Source: Aliiroseovarius sp. PrR006
GTDB taxonomy: Bacteria; Pseudomonadota; Alphaproteobacteria; Rhodobacterales; Rhodobacteraceae
Assembly: GCF_010500215.1 (NCBI RefSeq)
Contig: NZ_JAAGOY010000004.1
Coordinates: forward strand, 372,001-436,000
Reading direction: 5' to 3'
Length of the DNA: 64,000 nucleotides
The notes beneath the pieces are model-generated. The model was given only the letters and a program-made list of their open reading frames with translations, did no database searches and had not been told where the DNA came from. The number at the start of each line of letters is the position of its first letter. The stretch's first letter is position 1. Below are positions 58,212-64,000 of this stretch, one piece after another. The position numbers and the translations under genes were made by a program.

Positions 58212-59563
58212 GCCAATCACTTCGTACTCCGCTTCTGTTTGGCGCCGTCGCGCTGCTGTTCATTCTTCAAGGGTCGACCGACTGGTGGATCTTCGCGGGC
58301 AGCTGGAACGCATCTCTGACCATTCTGAACATGGCGCTGATCTCGGCGATCATGGCGTTGGGCGTGAACCTGCAATGGGGTTATGCTGGCCTGTTTAACG
58401 TTGGTATCATGGGCTTTGTCGCACTTGGGGGCTTGGCCACCGTGCTTGTGGCCATGCCCACAACCCCCGGTGCGTGGAGCCAAGGCGGCGTTGGCATTGT
58501 TTTCGGACTGTTGGTCGGGGCAGCCACGGTTATCGCCGCAGTCCTCATAAACACGCGCATGGCGGCGGGTCGCAACCGCACCTTGGCGACACTGGCCACT
58601 CTAATCGTCGGCTTCTTCGTCTACCGCTATATCTTTGATGCGGGTGTCGCGGGCGTCGAGGCCATTAACCCTGCGCAAACCGGCTATCTTGGCGGGCTGA
58701 ACCCCGGTGGCCCGGACAACTACAAAGCCCACGGCTATATGACCATTCTGGCATGGCCGGTCGGCGGCCTGTTGGCTGCAGGTGCGGCGTGGGTCGTCGG
58801 CAAGACCGCGCTGGGGCTGCGCTCGGACTATCTTGCGATTGCGACCCTTGGGATTTCCGAGATTGTCATCGCGATCATCAAGAACGAAGACTGGATGGCC
58901 CGGGGCGTGAAGAACGTCATCGGCATTCCCCGCCCGGTACCGTATGAGATCGACCTGCAGCAAAGCGCAGATTTCGTTGCGCGCGCAGAAAGCCTCGGGC
59001 TGGATGCCACGACTGCATCGACACTGGCCGTGAAGCTGTCTTATTCGGCGCTCTTCACCGTCGTTCTGGTGATCCTGATTATCTTGGCACAGCTGTCGCT
59101 GAACTCGCCCTGGGGCCGCATGATGCGCGCCATTCGCGATAACGAGGTTGCGGCGCAGGCTATGGGTAAAGACGTCACCAAGCGGCATCTTCAAATCTTC
59201 GTCCTGGGCTCGGCTCTCTGCGGTCTGGCGGGTGCGATGATGACGACGCTGGACGGCCAGTTGGTTCCCGGCACCTACCAGCCCCTGCGCTTCACCTTCC
59301 TGATCTGGGTGATGGTGATTGTCGGTGGATCCGGCAACAATCTGGGCTCGGTTCTGGGCGCGTTCCTGATCTGGTTCCTGTGGATCCAGGTGGAACCGAT
59401 CGGTAACTGGCTGATGTCGGTTGTGACTATGGGGCTTGAGGACGGATCGGCCCTGAAGACGCACCTGATCAACTCGGCTGCGCATATGCGCCTGTTCTCG
59501 ATGGGGATCGTGCTGCTTCTGGTGCTGCGGTTCAGCCCACGTGGCCTGATCCCCGAGAAGTAA
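58208..59563 (+). CDS. branched-chain amino acid ABC transporter permease, LivM type
   Basis: The 451-residue permease is longer than typical LivM (about 320-420). It has ALGVNLQWGYAGLFNVGIMG near 50, and the conserved LGLRSDYLAIATLGISEI near 205 and AIRDNEVAAQAMG near 309. The extra length lies in a loop and in the periplasmic part near 230-280. It overlaps livH by 4 bases. The start is ATG after the usual GGGGCAATCGGT. Confidence 0.94.
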   Translation: MSQSLRTPLLFGAVALLFILQGSTDWWIFAGSWNASLTILNMALISAIMALGVNLQWGYAGLFNVGIMGFVALGGLATVLVAMPTTPGAWSQGGVGIVFGLLVGAATVIAAVLINTRMAAGRNRTLATLATLIVGFFVYRYIFDAGVAGVEAINPAQTGYLGGLNPGGPDNYKAHGYMTILAWPVGGLLAAGAAWVVGKTALGLRSDYLAIATLGISEIVIAIIKNEDWMARGVKNVIGIPRPVPYEIDLQQSADFVARAESLGLDATTASTLAVKLSYSALFTVVLVILIILAQLSLNSPWGRMMRAIRDNEVAAQAMGKDVTKRHLQIFVLGSALCGLAGAMMTTLDGQLVPGTYQPLRFTFLIWVMVIVGGSGNNLGSVLGAFLIWFLWIQVEPIGNWLMSVVTMGLEDGSALKTHLINSAAHMRLFSMGIVLLLVLRFSPRGLIPEK

Positions 59564-59566
59564 ACC

Positions 59567-60169
59567 ATGACGGCGGCCAATATTGCAGTTGTGCTGTTGG
59601 CCGCCGGTCTGTCCCGACGTATGGGGCAAGACAAACTTCTGAAGCGGCTTCCCAACGGGGCACGCCTTCTGGAAGATCGCATTCACGCGATTATCGCATC
59701 CGGGACTGTTCCCTATGTCGCGATCCCAGACGACCCTCAGAAATCTGTAATGGTTGAAGCAACCTCAGCCGTTCCAGTTCAGATTTCCAACGATGTGCAT
59801 GGGATGGGAGACAGCATTTCTGCCGCGATACGCGCGCTGCCCGATACCATCACAGGAATCATGATCATGCTGTCTGATTTGCCTGACGTGACCTGTGGTG
59901 ACCTGCGGGGACTGATGGTCCGCTTTGATGGTAAAACGATCCTGCGCGCAGCAACCGAAGACGGTACACCGGGCCATCCGGTGATCTTCCCTGTCCGCTA
60001 CCGCCCGTCGCTAGAGCTTCTTTCAGGTGCGCAGGGCGCACGCACCTTGCTACAGTCCGAGCCCGTCGACCTGCACCCCCTGCCCGGGCAAAACGCGGTG
60101 CGGGATCTGGATACACCAGATGACTGGAAAGCTTGGGAAAGTGAAAGGCTCACGCCCCCGAAAAAATGA
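59567..60169 (+). CDS. MobA/MocA-like nucleotidyltransferase
   Basis: The 200-residue protein has the NTP-transferase signature VVLLAAGLSRRMGQDKLL at residues 8-25, and GTPGHPVIFPVRY near 135. Relatives attach CMP or GMP to the molybdenum cofactor, or act on other sugars. It starts 3 bases after the livM-type gene and so ends the operon. No molybdenum enzyme is nearby, and the link to transport is unexplained. The 3' end overlaps the convergent Hint gene by 20 bases. Confidence 0.85.
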   Translation: MTAANIAVVLLAAGLSRRMGQDKLLKRLPNGARLLEDRIHAIIASGTVPYVAIPDDPQKSVMVEATSAVPVQISNDVHGMGDSISAAIRALPDTITGIMIMLSDLPDVTCGDLRGLMVRFDGKTILRAATEDGTPGHPVIFPVRYRPSLELLSGAQGARTLLQSEPVDLHPLPGQNAVRDLDTPDDWKAWESERLTPPKK

Positions 60170-60809
60170 CGCTCGCTTCGCGCTTATCGATTACCAGATA
60201 GTCACGCAGGTAAGAGGAAATGCCCTGACGGCTGCGCAACTTTGGACACGCCTCCAGAATCTCCTCGGCGGCGTCTGGCGCATCACGCCGGATTACATCA
60301 ATTTCGGGGATCAGGCTTTCTACCCAATAGTCGCCGCAGCGGATCATCTCGGTCTTGTCGAGAAGGATATGCACCATCATGGGCGATACAGTCACGTCCA
60401 CTTCGGCCTGCCCGACTTCCGCCAGCATATTGGCCAAACAGACCACCTGAGCTTCGCCGGTCAGCATCTCACATAGCGGATGATCGACAAGGACAAGGCT
60501 GCGGGGCGTCAACAACGCGCCGGATTGGCCATTAGTCGGCTCTGGAAATCGGATCGGCGATACTTTTTGGGTCTTGGACATCGCCGAGTGGCCCAGCCAC
60601 TGGATAGGCGCAAGTCGACCTTTCAGGGTGGGTATTTGATCGTCAGCCTGCAGTTCCCGCGCTGGCACGGCCCCACGCGCGGTTTCGACCATGGTGTTTG
60701 CAGAGATACCTGACAATGCCCCGCTAAGATTTGCGCGGCGGGATTCATTTTGCGTGGAAACCGATGCGTCATTGCAAGCAGTCGGGACGCCCGGCCACGA
60801 TACACTCAT
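60150..60809 (-). CDS. Hint-domain protein lacking the N-terminal catalytic Cys
   Basis: The 219-residue protein from the ATG at 60809 (a GTG at 60842 adds 11 residues) resembles the Hint_2 domain common in Rhodobacterales: TMVETARGAVPARELQADDQ, then APIQWLGHSAM and a middle region with SPIRF and LLTPRSLVLVDHPL. Active Hint domains have Cys at the splicing or cleavage position before TxxxTxxG. Here the matching position reads SANTMVETARG, without Cys. It is probably non-cleaving. No calcium-binding repeats or secretion partner is seen. Confidence 0.75.
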   Translation of the reverse strand: MSVSWPGVPTACNDASVSTQNESRRANLSGALSGISANTMVETARGAVPARELQADDQIPTLKGRLAPIQWLGHSAMSKTQKVSPIRFPEPTNGQSGALLTPRSLVLVDHPLCEMLTGEAQVVCLANMLAEVGQAEVDVTVSPMMVHILLDKTEMIRCGDYWVESLIPEIDVIRRDAPDAAEEILEACPKLRSRQGISSYLRDYLVIDKREASVIFSGA

Positions 60810-60920
60810 GTCTTCTTCAATTCTAAAATCACGAAGTACCACGTGTTGATCCGCTACTCGTCATGGCTGGCTGGATAGCTACTTTTCCAGCTCTGATTAA
60901 AGAAATTATAGGGACAGAAC

Positions 60921-61022
60921 ATGCCTAAAGTATGGAAGTGGACAAACGAAAGCCCGAGTGCACCGAGCAGACGCGATCTCTTTCTACGCCCCTTTGATCG
61001 GAGTCAACGTCGTCGTCAGTAA
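60921..61022 (+). CDS. possible 33-residue basic peptide
   Basis: A short frame MPKVWKWTNESPSAPSRRDL ends in an Arg-rich tail and has AGGGA before the ATG. It lies in the 441-base gap 60810-61250, where no other gene is supported. Its basic composition and ribosome site make it possible, but nothing else backs it, so it is a weak call. The rest of the gap is AT-rich and shows nothing clear. Confidence 0.25.
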   Translation: MPKVWKWTNESPSAPSRRDLFLRPFDRSQRRRQ

Positions 61023-61250
61023 CTTATTGTATTAGTTGATGTTTCATTACATCCAGAATCTCGACACTCAAAGCACGCGCTCAACAAACAACTGCCGATT
61101 GTTTCGTTTCAGAGGTCAGTTCAACACAAACTGGTCAACCTTCCACAATCACGCCACTCTCAATCATTGAGCGGTATGCACGCATACTGATCTATGGTGG
61201 ATCGCCGCGGCTTTTCCCCGCCAAATACGGCGCAAAGAAGGCACGTATTC

Positions 61251-62381
61251 CTAGCGTTCAAGCTGATCAAGGGAATCAGTCAGGTCTTTCAAAAGAACCT
61301 CAGCTGGTTCGCACCCGATGGACAGACGGACATAGCCTGCGGGCACGTCATCCCCCCATCGCGCGCGGCGTTCCGCAGAGCTGTGCACGCCCCCGAACGA
61401 GGTTGCCGGGCGCAGATAGCGGCTGTGGTTGATGAAGCGTTCAGCGCGCTCCTCAGACCCAAGATCGATCCCGATCAGGAAGCCGAACCGGGTCATCTGC
61501 GTCGCGGCCAAATTGTGCGATGGGTCTGTCGGAAGGCCCGGAAAGCGCGCTGTTTGAACGGCAGGGTGCGCGGCCAGGACCGGGGCGATCACTTCGGTCG
61601 TGTCGCACATGCGGGAAAAGCGCAGCTCCAGCGTCTCGAGCCCGCGATAGAGCGCCCACGCGGCGTGTGGCGACGGGATCGCACCAGACATCTTTCGCCA
61701 ATCTTTCACCCGCGCCAACAGCGCTGCATCGCGCGTTGCCACATGGCCCATCAGAAGGTCCGAGTGCCCACCCGGTGCCTTGGTGTCCGAGGCAACAACA
61801 ACATCCGCACCAAGATCCAGCGGGCGTTGTCCAAATGGGGTCAAAGTGGTGTTGTCGACGATGCTGATCCCTCCGGCAGAGCGCACCGCGGAACAGATGG
61901 CCTGAATGTCACACAGATCAAGACCGGGATTGGACGGCGTTTCGATGAAGACAACGTCAAACCCGTCAAATCCACCCTCGGCAAACCGAGCGGTTGGGCG
62001 TTCTGTGACCTCTACGCCAAACACGGCCAGAAACTCGGACGACAGGACGCGCGTCACATAGTACCCATCCGACGGCACCAGCAGGCGCTTGCCTGCCCCC
62101 AGCGTTGCAAAAAGAGCGGCAGAAATGGCCGCCATCCCTGACGGAAGCGCTACGCAGGGTGCATCTTCCAAAATGGCCAACGCGTCTTCCAGAGCCTCCC
62201 ATGTAGGATTGTCCACGCGCCCATAGCCGGGCGTGTCTGCGGGATCCCCGGGCAGATGGAACATCGAGCTTGTGGTGATCGGAAGCGCGATCGGATCGCC
62301 TTTCGACAGCCCTTGCCCGCGGTGGTGCAACAGCTCGGCCGCACGGCTCAACGAATTGAAATCTTTGGATGTTTCGCGCAT
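61251..62381 (-). CDS. PLP-dependent trans-sulfuration enzyme (cystathionine beta/gamma-lyase family)
   Basis: The 376-residue Cys/Met metabolism enzyme has the PLP Lys201 in SDTKAPGGHSD, Asp176 in IVDNTTLTPF and the N-terminal Tyr/Arg pair GYGRVDNPT. Family members include cystathionine beta-lyase, gamma-synthase and methionine gamma-lyase; the exact reaction cannot be settled by eye. It is monocistronic, between the Hint gene and tRNA-Leu. Confidence 0.88.
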   Translation of the reverse strand: MRETSKDFNSLSRAAELLHHRGQGLSKGDPIALPITTSSMFHLPGDPADTPGYGRVDNPTWEALEDALAILEDAPCVALPSGMAAISAALFATLGAGKRLLVPSDGYYVTRVLSSEFLAVFGVEVTERPTARFAEGGFDGFDVVFIETPSNPGLDLCDIQAICSAVRSAGGISIVDNTTLTPFGQRPLDLGADVVVASDTKAPGGHSDLLMGHVATRDAALLARVKDWRKMSGAIPSPHAAWALYRGLETLELRFSRMCDTTEVIAPVLAAHPAVQTARFPGLPTDPSHNLAATQMTRFGFLIGIDLGSEERAERFINHSRYLRPATSFGGVHSSAERRARWGDDVPAGYVRLSIGCEPAEVLLKDLTDSLDQLER

Positions 62382-62434
62382 AGCATGCTCCGGTCAGCCA
62401 CCGGCAGTCATGTATCACGAATTCGGCGGGAAAT

Positions 62435-62520
62435 TGGTGCCCAAGGTGGGACTCGAACCCACACGCCCGTGAAGGCGGGGGATTTTGAATCCCCTGCGTC
62501 TACCATTCCGCCACTTGGGC
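62435..62520 (-). tRNA. tRNA-Leu(CAA)
   Basis: Read on the minus strand, the 86-base sequence begins GCCCAAGTGGCGGAATGG and ends with GTTCGAGTCCC, then CTTGGGC-A-CCA. The 7-bp acceptor stem GCCCAAG/CTTGGGC is perfect and the CCA is encoded. The anticodon loop GATTCAAAATC gives CAA, leucine. A long variable arm (GCCTTCACGGGCG) is typical of class II tRNAs. Confidence 0.97.
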
Positions 62521-62597
62521 ACTGTTCGGTTTGGATATCCAAGCAACGGGGCAAGGTCAACGGCATTTCCGACCCTGCCCCGTGCTATTTTTTGTCG

Positions 62598-63950
62598 TCA
62601 GAACAAGACGCCGACCAGCCAGAGCGTGATGCCCGGGAAAGCCACCAGAACCACGACACGGATCAGGTCGGATAGGACGAAGGGCGCCACGCCGCGATAG
62701 GTCGCACTCATCGGGATGTCGCGGGCCATCGAGTTGATGATGAACAGGTTCATCCCAACCGGCGGCGTGATCAATCCAACCTCAACCACGATCAGGGCGA
62801 GGATGCCAAACCAGATGCCGGCCTCTTCCGGGGTCAGACCAAAGTCCAAGACCTCGATGATCGGATAGAAGATCGGAATGGTCAGCAGGATCATCGACAG
62901 GCTGTCCATGACGCAACCAAAGACCAGATAGGCGATCAGCATCAGCGTCAACACCAGCAAAGGCGCATAGCCCTGTGCGGTCACCCATTCAGCCAACATC
63001 TGCGGGGCTTGCGTAAAGGCCAAGAACGAGTTGAAGATCTGCGCGCCCAGAACGATGAAGAAGATCATCGCGGTGGATTGAGCGGTGGCCAGTACGCTGT
63101 CCAAGAAGCCTTTCCAAGTCAGCCCCCCGGTCATCACACCGTAAAGACCCGTGGCAACGGCACCAACAGCGGCACCTTCGGTCGGGGTAAACAGCGCCTG
63201 AACGCCAACTTTCGACCAGTTCCAGTCGCCTGCGATCCCGCCCATCACAAGGCCAAAGATCACCACAACCGGCCAGATCGACAGAAGCGTCTTGAAGCGC
63301 TCAGTATAGGGAACGCGCTCTGCGGTGGTGGCGCTGTCGGGATTAATCCGAACCATCACGGCCACGGTCAACATATAGCCAAGCGCGGCCAGAATACCCG
63401 GCACCAGTGCCGCGATGAACATCTTCACGATGTTCTGCTCGGTCAGGATTGCGTAGATCACCAGAATAACCGACGGCGGGATCAGAATGCCCAATGTGCC
63501 GCCTGCGGCCAGAACACCAGTCGACAGTGCGTCGGAGTAGCCGCGTTTACGCATCTCGGGCAAAGCCACCTGCCCCATGGTCGACGCAGTTGCCAGAGAC
63601 GAGCCACAGACCGCGCCAAAGCCGGCACAGGCGCCAACAGCCGCCATCGCCACACCGCCCTTGCGGTGCCCCAGCCAGTCCGAGGCCGCGTTAAACAGCG
63701 CACCGGACATACCTGACTTGGTCGCGAATTGCCCCATCAAGAGGAACAGCGGCACAATCGACAACGAATAGCTTGAGAACGTGTCATACGAGAGCGTTTT
63801 CAGCTGGCTCAGCGTGACCGATGGACGTCCCATCATATACCAGATGCCAAAAAAGCCGGTCAGACCCATGGCCAGACCAATGGGCAGGCGCAGGAAGATC
63901 GCCAGAAGCATCAATGCAAAGGCGACAATCGCAAGTTCGATACCGGTCAT
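62598..63950 (-). CDS. TRAP transporter large permease subunit (DctM type)
   Basis: The 450-residue protein has about 12 to 14 membrane segments and DctM family motifs: PIGLAMGLTGFFGIWYMM near residue 25, GTLGILIPPSVILVIYAILTEQ near 152 and GVMTGGLTWKGFLD near 258. It imports organic acids or other small anions with a sodium gradient, using a periplasmic binding protein not in the window. Its start overlaps the small-subunit stop by 4 bases. Confidence 0.95.
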   Translation of the reverse strand: MTGIELAIVAFALMLLAIFLRLPIGLAMGLTGFFGIWYMMGRPSVTLSQLKTLSYDTFSSYSLSIVPLFLLMGQFATKSGMSGALFNAASDWLGHRKGGVAMAAVGACAGFGAVCGSSLATASTMGQVALPEMRKRGYSDALSTGVLAAGGTLGILIPPSVILVIYAILTEQNIVKMFIAALVPGILAALGYMLTVAVMVRINPDSATTAERVPYTERFKTLLSIWPVVVIFGLVMGGIAGDWNWSKVGVQALFTPTEGAAVGAVATGLYGVMTGGLTWKGFLDSVLATAQSTAMIFFIVLGAQIFNSFLAFTQAPQMLAEWVTAQGYAPLLVLTLMLIAYLVFGCVMDSLSMILLTIPIFYPIIEVLDFGLTPEEAGIWFGILALIVVEVGLITPPVGMNLFIINSMARDIPMSATYRGVAPFVLSDLIRVVVLVAFPGITLWLVGVLF

Positions 63951-64000
63951 ACGCGTTGTTCCTTACCGTCAAGAACCCAGTTGAAGGATCGCCACATCGT
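63947..64000 (-). CDS. TRAP transporter small permease subunit (DctQ type), C-terminal end only
   Basis: Only the last 17 codons lie in the window, ending TMWRSFNWVLDGKEQRV with stop TGA in an ATGA overlap with the large permease gene. The call rests on the position directly upstream of a DctM gene, the standard TRAP order. The rest of the gene continues past base 64000. Confidence 0.6.
   Translation of the reverse strand, partial: TMWRSFNWVLDGKEQRV

Noticed and set aside
62435-62520. tRNA-Leu as an integration site of an island
   Set aside because: No integrase or direct repeat of the tRNA 3' end is visible on either side.

Overview
The window is GC-rich chromosomal DNA from an alphaproteobacterium, most likely order Rhodobacterales, Roseobacter group. 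This rests on the adjacent sciP-ctrA cell-cycle regulators, LpxI-type lipid A synthesis, class II DAHP synthase, a GlxA-type regulator next to a branched-chain amino acid ABC transporter, a Hint-type protein and a TRAP transporter. It is dense core genome. I see no insertion sequence, prophage, integrase island, CRISPR array or toxin-antitoxin island. The one tRNA is tRNA-Leu(CAA).

Layout. 1-7.1 kb: end of hflX, a membrane-anchored penicillin-acylase homologue, a 3-hydroxyisobutyrate dehydrogenase-family enzyme, a SYLF lipoprotein, hemB and a small membrane protein. 7.2-18.3 kb: mfd, then the envelope block bamA-ompH-fabZ-lpxA-lpxI-lpxB, with mnmA convergent. 18.4-25 kb: sciP, ctrA, pseudouridine catabolism (psuK-psuG), rpsB-tsf, and a coupled aroQ-luxR pair. 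25-28.6 kb: katG with divergent oxyR. 28.6-35.3 kb: the minus-strand block pyrH-frr-uppS-cdsA-dxr-rseP, with miaA divergent. 35.5-46.7 kb: an AraC regulator, VOC and ABM enzymes, a lytic transglycosylase, ssb, an M50/CBS protease, aroK-aroB, a secreted unknown, xerD, a RatA-like protein, hpt and lipA. 47-53.8 kb: peroxiredoxin, a tiny secreted protein, gamma-carbonic anhydrase, yicC-gmk, a PAS protein, DAHP synthase and a GlxA-type regulator. 54-60.2 kb: a liv-type ABC operon containing a small secreted protein and ending in a MobA-like nucleotidyltransferase. 60.2-64 kb: a Hint-domain protein, a trans-sulfuration enzyme, tRNA-Leu and the TRAP genes.

Functional themes: outer-membrane biogenesis, isoprenoid, phospholipid and lipid A precursors, the shikimate pathway (aroQ, aroB, aroK, DAHP synthase), peroxide defence (KatG, OxyR, peroxiredoxin) and cell-cycle control (CtrA, SciP).

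The most interesting items are modest. The usual rpsB-tsf-pyrH-frr-uppS-cdsA-dxr-rseP-bamA-ompH-lpxD-fabZ-lpxA cluster is broken into three blocks, and lpxD is absent from its usual slot. A terminator-like hairpin carries the likely ompH start codon in its loop. The ABM gene start lies inside a strong hairpin. A candidate small RNA with promoter, 5' hairpin and terminator lies between katG and aroQ. The LuxR solo and the Hint protein both lack canonical key residues. I found no convincing new multi-gene system. All structures and promoters were read by eye, without folding or database searches.
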